Shown one piece after another: positions 7,120-14,867 of a stretch of 39,530 bases of DNA (position 1 is its first letter; each line of letters begins with the position of its first letter). The notes below the pieces were generated by a model. It was given only the letters and a program-made list of their open reading frames with translations. It was not told the origin of the DNA and did not search any database. The stretch comes from Betaproteobacteria bacterium. Its GTDB lineage: Bacteria; Pseudomonadota; Gammaproteobacteria; Burkholderiales; SG8-41. The stretch is from the NCBI GenBank assembly GCA_021730905.1, contig JAKFYK010000110.1:1-39530 (forward strand), read 5' to 3'. The translations under genes and the position numbers were made by a program.

Positions 7120-8117
7120 AACACCTGCTGATCGTTCTGATGGCCTGGGCAACCCTGCAAACCGCGTTTGCCCAGGTGTTTCGTCCACCGCCCTTCATTG
7201 GAGGTGTTCCGGGCATGTCGCAGATGCAGGCGATCCAAACCTCGCGCCAGCAGTCGCGCACCTTGCTGTATCGCGAAGCGCTCGAGGAATTGCGCAGAAA
7301 TCCGCGTGCTGCCGATTACGTCCCGTGTCCGCCGGGCGCGAGTCCGGATACGGTGTGCGCACCCGCCGTCGCCGCGGATTCCGCACCCGCGGACGGCAAG
7401 CCCGTGATCCGCAAACGCGTGGCATTGCTCATCGGCAACAATGCCTATACGAATCCGGTGCCGCTGCTGGAAACACCCATCGCCGATGTCGACAAAATAT
7501 CCGAAATACTGCGCGTTCGCTATGGCTACGAAGTCACCGTGGTAAAAAATGCGACCAAAGCGGCTACCGCGCGCGCGCTCAATCAATTGGCGGCCAATGT
7601 GCGCCCGGACGACAGTGTGCTGGTGTTTTACGCCGGCCATGGCTATCTGCTGAACGACGTCAACATGGGCTACTGGCTGCCGGTGGATGCATCCGCCAAG
7701 ACGGCGGCCAACTGGATCTCAAACGAGGACATCTCGCGGTTTCTTACGGCGATTCCCGCGCGGCAATTGATACTGGTATCGGACAGTTGTTATTCCGGCA
7801 CGCTCACGCGCGAATATCGCTTCACCGGTCCGGCCGCGGTTGACCCCGATGACGTGCTGCGCAAGCGCTCGGTGCTGGTGCTGACGTCGGGTGGCGACGA
7901 GCCGGTGGCGGATGAGGGCAAAGGCGGGCATTCCATCTTTGCGTGGCACCTGATCGGCGTGTTGAATGCTGCGCAAGGACTGACGCTGGGAGCCAATGTG
8001 TTTGCCGAGGTGCGTCAGCGTGTGTCAAAAGAGTATCCGCAGACGCCGCAATATGGCGCGGCGGTGTCCGCGGGACATACAGCCGGCGGCGAGTATCTGT
8101 TTACTACTGCAAAGTAA
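7116..8117 (+). CDS. Secreted caspase-family (C14, metacaspase-like) protease
   Basis: A 333-residue protein with a Sec signal peptide (residues 1 to ~20, ending TAFA). The caspase-like p20 domain begins around residue 103 (KRVALLIGNNAYTNPVPLLETPIADVDKI). The catalytic dyad is visible: His175 in FYAGHGY and Cys225 in VSDSCYSG. Family members cleave after basic residues (metacaspases) or have no known substrate. Export sets it apart from cytosolic bacterial caspases. The ATG overlaps the hydrolase stop by 4 nt, so the two are translationally coupled and form an operon behind beta-barrel gene 2. There is no recognisable C-terminal targeting domain, and the protein ends soon after the p10-like part. 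Confidence 0.88.
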   Translation: MKHLLIVLMAWATLQTAFAQVFRPPPFIGGVPGMSQMQAIQTSRQQSRTLLYREALEELRRNPRAADYVPCPPGASPDTVCAPAVAADSAPADGKPVIRKRVALLIGNNAYTNPVPLLETPIADVDKISEILRVRYGYEVTVVKNATKAATARALNQLAANVRPDDSVLVFYAGHGYLLNDVNMGYWLPVDASAKTAANWISNEDISRFLTAIPARQLILVSDSCYSGTLTREYRFTGPAAVDPDDVLRKRSVLVLTSGGDEPVADEGKGGHSIFAWHLIGVLNAAQGLTLGANVFAEVRQRVSKEYPQTPQYGAAVSAGHTAGGEYLFTTAK

Positions 8118-8218
8118 AAACACTTCCGCCCGGCGGTCTTCCCGCCTTCCCGTAACGATGCAAGACGCCGGATGGCGAAGCGCGTTATTCTTCTGTTTTT
8201 TTGTGCTCCTTAAACATC

Positions 8219-9175
8219 ATGAAATGGCAATACACCAAAGGGCTGCATGACCTCGGCAACCACTGTTACGCGTGGCTGCAGCCCGATGGCGGTTGGGGCT
8301 TGAGCAACGCCGGCCTAGTTGTCGATGGCGATCAAACGCTGCTGGTCGATACGCTGTTTGATCTCGCGCACACGCGCGAAATGCTGGCGGCTTATCGTCG
8401 TGCGGCACCCGCGGCGAGCAACATCGGCGTGCTCGTCAACACGCATTCCAACGGCGATCACACTTTTGGCAATCAACTGGTGAAGGGGGCACGCATCATC
8501 GCCAGCCGCGCCTGCGCCGAAGAGATGGCTGCACGCCGCCCCGAGGAACGCGCCCAGGTCATGCGCGAGTGGCAAAAGCACGGCGAAGCGGGCGCGGCAT
8601 GGCATCATTTGTACAGCGGCAAGTTTGATTTCGAAGGACTCGTCTACACGCCGCCGACCGAGACCTTTGAACGCGACATGTCGGTGAATGTCGGCTCCAA
8701 GGAAGTGCGGCTGGTGAACGTCGGTCCGGCGCACACCAACGGCGACATTCTTGCCTATGTGCCCGGCGACCGCACGGTGTTTACCGGCGACATTCTGTTC
8801 ATCGGCGGCCATCCGCTGGCGTGGGTGGGGCCGATATCAAACTGGATTGCGGCGTGCGATTTAATTCTGAGTTGGGACGTCGAAACCATCGTGCCCGGCC
8901 ATGGCCCGATTACCGACAAGGCCGGCGTGCGCAAACTGAAAGGCTACTTCGAATATCTTACCGCCGAGGCGCGCAGGCGTTTTGATGCCGGCATGAACGA
9001 AGCAGAAGCTGCGCGCGACATCTCACTCGCGCCGTATCACGACTGGATCGACGCCGAGCGTATCATCGTCAACATCCACACGCTGTACAAGGATTTCGGC
9101 GCGCCACGCAAAACGGAAACGCCGGATTATCATGCGTTGATGGCGCGCCTTCGTAAGCAAAATCGGCAATACTAA
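8219..9175 (+). CDS. MBL-fold metallo-hydrolase
   Basis: A 318-residue metallo-beta-lactamase-fold protein. The metal-binding signature is NTHSNGDHTFGN (an HxxGDH variant of HxHxDH in which the middle His is Asn), followed by GPAHTNGD and FTGDILFIGGHP, and the final His in VPGHGPI. Such proteins hydrolyse thioesters, lactones or similar substrates; the substrate is unknown. The C-terminal ~80 residues are helical and end with a charged tail. The ATG at 8219 (MKWQYTKGLHD) is preferred over the upstream start at 8201 because it matches the usual start of the domain. A TG/T-rich tract at 8193-8203 precedes it. The next gene, fumarylacetoacetase, starts 37 nt downstream across an AT-rich repeat. 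Confidence 0.85.
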   Translation: MKWQYTKGLHDLGNHCYAWLQPDGGWGLSNAGLVVDGDQTLLVDTLFDLAHTREMLAAYRRAAPAASNIGVLVNTHSNGDHTFGNQLVKGARIIASRACAEEMAARRPEERAQVMREWQKHGEAGAAWHHLYSGKFDFEGLVYTPPTETFERDMSVNVGSKEVRLVNVGPAHTNGDILAYVPGDRTVFTGDILFIGGHPLAWVGPISNWIAACDLILSWDVETIVPGHGPITDKAGVRKLKGYFEYLTAEARRRFDAGMNEAEAARDISLAPYHDWIDAERIIVNIHTLYKDFGAPRKTETPDYHALMARLRKQNRQY

Positions 9176-9184
9176 AAATATTAA

Positions 9185-9200
9185 TTAAAACAAATACTTA
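9185..9200 (-). repeat. AT-rich dispersed repeat, copy 3
   Basis: Minus strand reads TAAGTATTTGTTTTAA, 12 nt before the fahA start codon. Confidence 0.75.
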
Positions 9201-9212
9201 ACAGATAACTCC

Positions 9213-10541
9213 ATGACGATACGACTCGACGAAACCCACGACGCCAAACGCCAAAGCTGGGTGGCCAGCGCCAACGGTCACACCGATTTTCCGATACAGA
9301 ATTTGCCGCTGGGCGTATTCAGTGTGCGTGGAGACACGCCGCGCGGCGGTGTTGCCATCGGTGATGAAGTGTTCGATCTCAAGGCCGCGTGCGACGCGAA
9401 ACTTTTTTCCGGTGATGCGGAGAAGGCCGCGCGTGCAGCATATGCCAGCACGTTGAATGAATTGATGGCGCTAGGCGCAGGCCCGCGTGCCACGCTGCGC
9501 AAGCAGTTGTCGGCGTTGCTGGCGGCAGACACATCCGAATCGTCGCGCGCGCAACCGCTTGCCGCCAAGTTGCTGCACAAGGTGACCGATTGCACGCTGC
9601 ATCTGCCGGCGAAGATCGGCGCGTTCACCGATTTTTTTGCCGGCATCACGCACGCCGAAAACGGCGGCAAGCGCCGCGGCTCGAATCCACCGCTCAATGA
9701 GAATTATCGGTACGTACCGGTGGCCTATCACAGCCGCGCGTCCACCGTACGTCCGACAGGCGTGGCAGTGCGCCGTCCCTACGGCCAGCGTCTCGCGGGT
9801 AACGACAAACTGCCGACCTTCGGGCCGTGCCTGAAAATGGATTTCGAACTCGAGTTCGGCGTCTGGGTCGGCAACGGCAATGCGTGGGGCGAGCCGATAC
9901 CCATCAACAAAGCCGGCGAACATATCTATGGCTACTGCATGCTGAACGACTGGTCGGCACGCGACATCCAGCGCTGGGAATCGGCGCCGCTGGGTCCGTT
10001 TCTGTCAAAGAATTTCGGCACTACCATTTCGCCGTGGATGGTCACGCCCGAAGCGCTGGCGCCGTTTCGCATCGCACAGCCTGCGCGGCCGCAAGGCGAT
10101 CCGAAGCCGCTGGATTATTTGTGGGACAACACCGATCAACGCGAAGGCGCGCTCGACCTCGACATCGAGGTGTTAATCCACACCGAAGGCATGCGTGCCA
10201 AAAGCATGCCGCCGCAGCGTATTTCGGTCAGCAACACCAGGCATCTCTACTGGACGGTGGCGCAGATGGTCGCGCATCACACCTGCGGTGGATGTAACTT
10301 GGAACCCGGCGACATCTTCGGCTCCGGCACCATCTCCGGCCCCACACCGGAAAACTACGGCAGCATCGCCGAATTGTCGTTCGATGGTACGCGTGACATT
10401 CCGCTGGCCTCGGGCGAAATCCGCCGCTGGGTGGAGGACGGTGACGACATCATCCTGCGCGCGCATGGGCGGCGCGATGGCTATGCTGCTATCGGATTCG
10501 GCGATTGCTGTGCACGCATGGTGGCGGGGAAGGGTGTGTAA
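9213..10541 (+). CDS. fahA: Fumarylacetoacetase
   Basis: Hydrolyses fumarylacetoacetate to fumarate and acetoacetate, the last step of tyrosine/homogentisate degradation. The length (442 aa) fits the family. The N-terminal SH3-like domain (to ~125) is followed by the catalytic domain with Ca/Mg ligands at the positions expected from mammalian FAH: Asp140 (FTDFFAGITHAEN, with His147 as likely general base), Glu212 and Glu214 (MDFELEFGVWVG) and Asp246 (MLNDWSARDIQ). The motif VPVAYHSRASTV is also typical. No homogentisate dioxygenase gene is next to it. The leader contains an AT-rich repeat ending 12 nt before the ATG; the ribosome-binding site is weak. It converges with the dehydrogenase gene, 9 nt apart, with no obvious terminator between. 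Confidence 0.95.
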   Translation: MTIRLDETHDAKRQSWVASANGHTDFPIQNLPLGVFSVRGDTPRGGVAIGDEVFDLKAACDAKLFSGDAEKAARAAYASTLNELMALGAGPRATLRKQLSALLAADTSESSRAQPLAAKLLHKVTDCTLHLPAKIGAFTDFFAGITHAENGGKRRGSNPPLNENYRYVPVAYHSRASTVRPTGVAVRRPYGQRLAGNDKLPTFGPCLKMDFELEFGVWVGNGNAWGEPIPINKAGEHIYGYCMLNDWSARDIQRWESAPLGPFLSKNFGTTISPWMVTPEALAPFRIAQPARPQGDPKPLDYLWDNTDQREGALDLDIEVLIHTEGMRAKSMPPQRISVSNTRHLYWTVAQMVAHHTCGGCNLEPGDIFGSGTISGPTPENYGSIAELSFDGTRDIPLASGEIRRWVEDGDDIILRAHGRRDGYAAIGFGDCCARMVAGKGV

Positions 10542-10550
10542 CAGCAGGCA

Positions 10551-11450
10551 TTATTTGGCGGGCGCAGCGGGCTGTAGTGCTGCCAGTTGCTCGATCAGCG
10601 TGAATATCACGCTGGTGTCTTTTTCGCCCAGCCCGGCGGCGAGCGCGGTCTGCTGATAGCGCTGCGCGAGGTTCGAAAAGCTCACCGGAACGTGCAATGT
10701 CCTGGCGATGGTGTTGAAGGTATCCAGATCCTTGTTCATCAGCGCCACCTTGAAGCCGGGCTCGAAATTGCGCGGAATCAGCGCACGTTCCACGCGTGCG
10801 AGCGCATTGCTGTTGCCGCTGCTTTGCTTTATGACATCGGCCATGGTTTTCATATCCAGTCCGGCCTTGAGCCCCAGCACCAGGCCTTCCATCATCGCGC
10901 AGGCATTGACGGTGGACATCATGTTGTTGATGGCCTTCAGTGTGTTGGCGGCGCCGGCCGGGCCGATGTGATGAATGTTCGGTCCGATGCAACGCAGTAT
11001 CCCGCGCACATGCTCGAGCACTGCCGCGTCGCCGCCGACCATGATGGCCAGCGTGGCCGCGCGCGCGCCGGTCACGCCGCCGCTGACCGGTGCTTCGAGA
11101 AATCGCAGCCCCTTCGCCTTCGCGGCTGCTTCCAGCTTGCGCGGGGTTGACGGCAGCACGCTGCTCAAATCCACCAGCGTAGTGCCGGGCTTGGCGCTGT
11201 CAATCAGTCCGCCGGGCCGCAAATAAACGTCCTCTACCTCCGGCGTTCCGGGCAAACTGGTGAACACCACATCCGCTTGTTTCAACACATCGATTGCCGA
11301 TGCAGCGGCCTTCGCTCCCGCCGCGACGAGGTTCTCCATCGTCTTGCGGTTCATGTCGAACACCGTCATCGCGTAGCCGTTCTTCAACACATTGCCCGCC
11401 ATCGGATTGCCCATGTTGCCGAGACCGATGAATCCTGTTGGGACCGTCAT
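10551..11450 (-). CDS. NAD(P)-dependent beta-hydroxyacid dehydrogenase (3-hydroxyisobutyrate / tartronate semialdehyde type)
   Basis: A 299-residue member of the HIBADH family. It has the Rossmann motif GLGNMG (Gly9, Gly11, Gly14), the substrate-binding motif EAPVSGGVTGA and the helix GAANTLKAINNMM that carries the catalytic lysine. Family members oxidise 3-hydroxyisobutyrate or reduce tartronate/succinate semialdehyde; the exact substrate is not decided by sequence alone. The ATG at 11450 is preceded by AGAGGAAC, a good ribosome-binding site, so the longer open frame up to 11552 is not used. It lies 46 nt downstream of the zinc-ribbon membrane protein gene on the same strand. Confidence 0.9.
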   Translation of the reverse strand: MTVPTGFIGLGNMGNPMAGNVLKNGYAMTVFDMNRKTMENLVAAGAKAAASAIDVLKQADVVFTSLPGTPEVEDVYLRPGGLIDSAKPGTTLVDLSSVLPSTPRKLEAAAKAKGLRFLEAPVSGGVTGARAATLAIMVGGDAAVLEHVRGILRCIGPNIHHIGPAGAANTLKAINNMMSTVNACAMMEGLVLGLKAGLDMKTMADVIKQSSGNSNALARVERALIPRNFEPGFKVALMNKDLDTFNTIARTLHVPVSFSNLAQRYQQTALAAGLGEKDTSVIFTLIEQLAALQPAAPAK

Positions 11451-11496
11451 ATTTTGTTCCTCTGTGGCTGAATTGTTGTTATTGGACTGAATGCAC

Positions 11497-11940
11497 TTAC
11501 AAGGATTTAGCGATGGGCGTCTGGGTGTGGTCCGCCGACATCGTCCAATCATGACCGCACTTTTTGCAGCGCACTTTTAGCCAGTCACCGCTTGCGGCAT
11601 CGGGCAATTCCTGAAGGGCGAGCACAGACGAAGTGCGCACCTCAATCACGCCATAAACCCCACACCCGCCGCAAACCGCCTGCGCGGCAAAATGCTCTGC
11701 GCGAAACAGCGCTTTGAAATAGAACGCCACGGTTTTGAAGCAGAGCGCAATGCCCGCAGCCATCACCGCCAGCATGATCAGCGGTTTTATGCCTGCTTCG
11801 CGCCAGTGGAATTGATCCATGCACACCGCCACCATGATCACGCCCAGAAATGCCGTTACCAGACTGGCGTGCGCCTCGATAAGCTGGCGTTCATGCCAGC
11901 GGCGGAATCCGAGCTTGCGGATATGGTCTGCGACAGGCAT
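11497..11940 (-). CDS. Small membrane protein with a C-terminal zinc ribbon
   Basis: A 147-residue protein not assigned to a known family. An N-terminal amphipathic segment (IRKLGFRRWHERQLIEAHA) is followed by two membrane helices (about residues 27-42 and 53-75) and a soluble domain with two CXXC knuckles, CGGC and CKKC, separated by ~35 residues, which probably bind one zinc. The ATG at 11940 has GAGGGG upstream; a GTG at 11961 would add seven residues. It is followed by the dehydrogenase gene in the same direction. Confidence 0.7.
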   Translation of the reverse strand: MPVADHIRKLGFRRWHERQLIEAHASLVTAFLGVIMVAVCMDQFHWREAGIKPLIMLAVMAAGIALCFKTVAFYFKALFRAEHFAAQAVCGGCGVYGVIEVRTSSVLALQELPDAASGDWLKVRCKKCGHDWTMSADHTQTPIAKSL

Positions 11941-12042
11941 GGACTGCCCCTCAGAGTTCACGGCCGGTTAGAGTAGCGCTGATGCGATATCAATACAACT
12001 CCATCGGCCATGTCGTGAATACGGCCGCCATGAGCCACGCGC

Positions 12043-12048
12043 TACAAT
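12043..12048 (+). promoter_or_regulatory. Candidate -10 element for the Bcr/CflA gene
   Basis: TACAAT in the context GCTACAATGG lies 40 nt upstream of the start. No convincing -35 hexamer is visible at 16-18 nt, so this is tentative. Confidence 0.3.
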
Positions 12049-12087
12049 GGCCGCAGCTTGCCCCTCTTTCTCGACTGAGAATCCTCG

Positions 12088-13293
12088 TTGCCCACCGACA
12101 TCCGCCATCGCCGTTGGTTACCACTGCTCGTTGCCGGCCTCGCCACGATAGGCCCGTTCACCATCGACACCTATCTGCCATCCTTCCCGGCGATAGCGTT
12201 GGAGATGGGCACCACGGAAGTGCTGGTGCAACAGACGTTGACGGCGTATCTGATTCCGTTCGCGCTGATGATGCTGTTTCACGGCGCGATCTCGGATGCG
12301 TTCGGACGGCGGCCGGTGATTCTGATCGGCGTTGGCGGTTTTGTCATCGCTTCCATCGGCTGCGCGCTGGCGACGAGTATGACGATGTTACTGGTATGCC
12401 GCGCAATGCAGGGACTGGTGGCGGGCGCGGGCACGTCGTTGAGCCGCGCGGTGGTGCGCGATGCTTATCAGGGTGTAGAGGCGCAGCGGCTGCTGTCGCG
12501 GGTGATGCTGATTTTTTCGATTGCGCCGGCGATTGCGCCCATTATTGGCGGCTGGCTGCAAACGTGGTTCGGCTGGCGCGCCAATTTCTGGTTTCTCGCG
12601 CTGTTCGGCGCGGTGTTGCTGGTGGCGTGCTATCGCTACCTGCCGGAAACACATCCGGCGTCAGCCCGTCAACGCTTCGCTCCCGCACCCTTGCTGGCGG
12701 CGTACCGGCTGGTTGCGCTTAATCCGCGCTTTCTGCTGCTGGCCGGCGTCAGTTCACTGGGCTTCGCGGGATTTTTTCTGTATGTGCTGTCGGCGCCCGC
12801 GTTCATCTATCGTCACCTGGGCCTGACCGAACATGATTTCGCGTGGCTGTTCATGGCGGGCGTGATTGGCATGATGCTCGGCGCGTATATTTCCGGCAGG
12901 CTAGCGGGCCGGCTCTCGCCTAATCGCACGGTGTGGCTGTCGTTCGCCATCATGTTTGCCGGTGCTGCGTATAACAATATGTTTTATATATGGTTTCCGC
13001 CGCAGTTGCCGTGGTCGGTGGTGCATCAAGTGATTGTCGCTACGGGCATGGCGATAGCCATGCCATCACTCACGCTGATGCTGCTGGATTTGTTCCCGCA
13101 TAATCGCGGTATGGCGGCCTCGTTGCAAAGCTGCGTGCAATCGATGGTGGCGGGATTTGTCGCCGCGATTGCTTCGCCCCTGTTTTCCACGTCAGCGGAG
13201 ACGATGGCGTTTGGCGCGCTGCTGTTTGCGATTGCCGCGCAGGTACTGTGGCTGGGGTATCTAGTGTTGCCGCGAGCGCAGTTGCAGTCATGA
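12088..13293 (+). CDS. Bcr/CflA-family multidrug efflux MFS transporter
   Basis: A 401-residue protein of 12 predicted membrane helices in the inner membrane. The drug:H+ antiporter-1 features are clear: helix 1 motif GPFTIDTYLPSFPAI, motif A between helices 2 and 3 (GAISDAFGRRPVILIG), and motif C-like AIAPIIGGWL. Related proteins export bicyclomycin, chloramphenicol or sulfonamides; the substrate here is unknown. The start is TTG (MPTDIRHRRWLPLL), chosen because it just precedes helix 1 and no ATG is available; the ribosome-binding site (GAGA) is weak. The stop overlaps the ATG of the VIT-type gene (ATGA). Confidence 0.88.
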   Translation: MPTDIRHRRWLPLLVAGLATIGPFTIDTYLPSFPAIALEMGTTEVLVQQTLTAYLIPFALMMLFHGAISDAFGRRPVILIGVGGFVIASIGCALATSMTMLLVCRAMQGLVAGAGTSLSRAVVRDAYQGVEAQRLLSRVMLIFSIAPAIAPIIGGWLQTWFGWRANFWFLALFGAVLLVACYRYLPETHPASARQRFAPAPLLAAYRLVALNPRFLLLAGVSSLGFAGFFLYVLSAPAFIYRHLGLTEHDFAWLFMAGVIGMMLGAYISGRLAGRLSPNRTVWLSFAIMFAGAAYNNMFYIWFPPQLPWSVVHQVIVATGMAIAMPSLTLMLLDLFPHNRGMAASLQSCVQSMVAGFVAAIASPLFSTSAETMAFGALLFAIAAQVLWLGYLVLPRAQLQS

Positions 13294-14324
13294 GCGAACT
13301 GTCAAGCTGGCGCGAGGAAAAGCAAGCCGCCTATCTTTACCACGTTGTGGCAGAGGTTGAAGCGGGCACGCCGCGCGCCGCGTTGTTCGTGGAGTTGGCA
13401 GGCGAGGCGGAAAAACAAGCCGCCATCTGGGCCAGGCTTGCGCGCGAGTCCGGGGCAACACCGCCAGCGCAGTACGCGCCCGACACGCGCACGCGCGTGG
13501 TGGCGTCGCTGTTGCGGCGCTTCGGCGCGCGGCCGTTGCGTACCGTGCTGTCGGCGATGAAAGTGCGCGGCATGTCGCTGTATACCCACCCGATGCAGGG
13601 GCATGTCTCGCAGGAGCCGGGCAGCGAAATGGGCAAGCGCCATCGCGGCATGGGCAGCGGCGGCAATCTGCGCGCGGCGGTGTTTGGCGTCAATGACGGA
13701 TTGATTTCCAATGCCAGTCTGATCATGGGCATTGCCGGCGCCACGGCGGACAACGCGCTGATACTGCTGTCAGGCGCGGCAGGGCTGATCGCGGGCGCAT
13801 TTTCCATGGCGGCGGGCGAATACGTGTCGGTGCGATCGCAGCGCGAGATGTTCGAGTACCAGATCGGCCTCGAGAAAGAAGAACTCGACCACTATCCCGA
13901 AGAGGAAGCGGAGGAACTTGCGCTGATCTACCAAGCGCGAGGACTGCCGCGCGATGACGCAGTGCGGCTTGCCACGCAACTCACCGCTGATCCCGCGCGC
14001 GCGCTGGACACGCTGGCACGCGAGGAACTGGGACTTAACCCCGAAGACCTCGGTTCACCTTGGGGTGCGGCGCTGTTTTCATTCTCGGCGTTTGCCGTTG
14101 GCGCATCGATTCCGCTGCTGCCGTTCCTGTTTGCCGGCGGCACGAAAAGCATGATGATTGCAATTGCATTGACGACGGCGGCGCTGTTTGTGGTGGGCGC
14201 GACGTTGTCGCTGTTCACCGGCCGCAATGCATGGTGGAGCGGTGCGCGCATGCTGGGCATCGGCGTTGCCGCCGGCGCGGTGACTTATTTGATCGGAAAG
14301 GTGTTGGGAGTAACGCTGAGTTAA
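13290..14324 (+). CDS. VIT1/CCC1-family Fe/Mn transporter with N-terminal ferritin-like domain
   Basis: A 344-residue protein. Residues ~5-55 resemble the ferritin/rubrerythrin-like helix pair of MbfA-type iron exporters (LYHVVAEVEAG...ELAGEAEKQAAIWARLA); the VIT1 domain starts near residue 130 (NLRAAVFGVNDGLISNASLIMGIAGA), with five membrane helices and an acidic cytosolic loop (GLEKEELDHYPEEEAEELALIYQARG) that in relatives binds metal. Such proteins export or sequester iron or manganese. The usual ExxH iron ligand pair of the ferritin-like part reads E-A-E-K-Q here, so the His appears replaced by Gln. It is translationally coupled to the upstream MFS gene. It converges with the rhodanese gene. 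Confidence 0.85.
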   Translation: MSELSSWREEKQAAYLYHVVAEVEAGTPRAALFVELAGEAEKQAAIWARLARESGATPPAQYAPDTRTRVVASLLRRFGARPLRTVLSAMKVRGMSLYTHPMQGHVSQEPGSEMGKRHRGMGSGGNLRAAVFGVNDGLISNASLIMGIAGATADNALILLSGAAGLIAGAFSMAAGEYVSVRSQREMFEYQIGLEKEELDHYPEEEAEELALIYQARGLPRDDAVRLATQLTADPARALDTLAREELGLNPEDLGSPWGAALFSFSAFAVGASIPLLPFLFAGGTKSMMIAIALTTAALFVVGATLSLFTGRNAWWSGARMLGIGVAAGAVTYLIGKVLGVTLS

Positions 14325-14333
14325 ACACGAGGG

Positions 14334-14720
14334 CTAACATTGCTCCCACGGCAAGCCCTCATGCCGCCAACCGGTTTTTTCGTTACGATGGTGATTCTCG
14401 CCGAGTTCGCCCTCGAAGCCGTGCAGCACGTTATATACCTGCGTGAATCCCGCTTCTTCGAGCGCATGGCCGGCGTCCAGCGAACGGTTGCCGCTGCGGC
14501 AGATGAGCACGATGGGCCGGTCTACGCTCGCGGCTTTTTTCACATGCGGTACGAACTGCGGATTCACCTCCCAGTTGGGGCCGTCGTTCCAGGCGACGAG
14601 TATGGCGCCCGTCGGATGGCCAACGAACAGATACTCCATTTCGCTGCGGCAATCGATAAAAATCGCATTGGGATTTTTCTTGAGGAAATCGTACGCTGCC
14701 CTGGGTTCGAGATGTTGCAT
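14334..14720 (-). CDS. Rhodanese-like domain protein
   Basis: A single-domain rhodanese of 128 residues. The active-site loop is CRSGNRS with the catalytic Cys74, preceded by the CH2A-like segment FIDCRSEMEYLFVGHPTGAI. Single-domain rhodaneses carry persulfide sulfur for tRNA thiolation, detoxification or redox repair. No signal peptide is present, so it is probably cytosolic. The ATG at 14720 (MQHLEPRAAYDFL) matches the start of the domain; the open frame extends upstream to 14864 but without support. It is divergent from metH. Confidence 0.88.
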   Translation of the reverse strand: MQHLEPRAAYDFLKKNPNAIFIDCRSEMEYLFVGHPTGAILVAWNDGPNWEVNPQFVPHVKKAASVDRPIVLICRSGNRSLDAGHALEEAGFTQVYNVLHGFEGELGENHHRNEKTGWRHEGLPWEQC

Positions 14721-14797
14721 GGCGATATTTCCGTGTGAAAGAACGACGATTATAGTCCGCCTGCCGGGACGGCAGTAAATCGACAGCCGGCACGTGA

Positions 14798-14820
14798 TAA
14801 AATTACGCTTGTTTAACAAG
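14798..14820 (+). promoter_or_regulatory. Candidate metH -10 element with an overlapping inverted repeat
   Basis: TAAAAT (14798-14803) is followed 4 nt later by the perfect 6+1+6 inverted repeat CTTGTTTAACAAG (14808-14820), at the position expected for a transcription start. This may be an operator. A good -35 hexamer is not visible. The 147-nt leader is too short and lacks the conserved features for a cobalamin riboswitch. Confidence 0.4.
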
Positions 14821-14867
14821 AACTTGGCGGCGGCTTTCTGGGCGCGCCTGCATTTAAAGCTCACCTC

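Noticed and set aside
8118..8218. Terminator after the caspase gene
   Set aside because: A T-rich tract exists at about 8193-8203 but the only hairpin nearby (CGCC/GGCG) has a 4-bp stem and is badly placed.
14721..14867. Cobalamin or SAM riboswitch upstream of metH
   Set aside because: The leader is short and lacks the conserved B12-box or SAM-box elements; only a small palindrome is seen.
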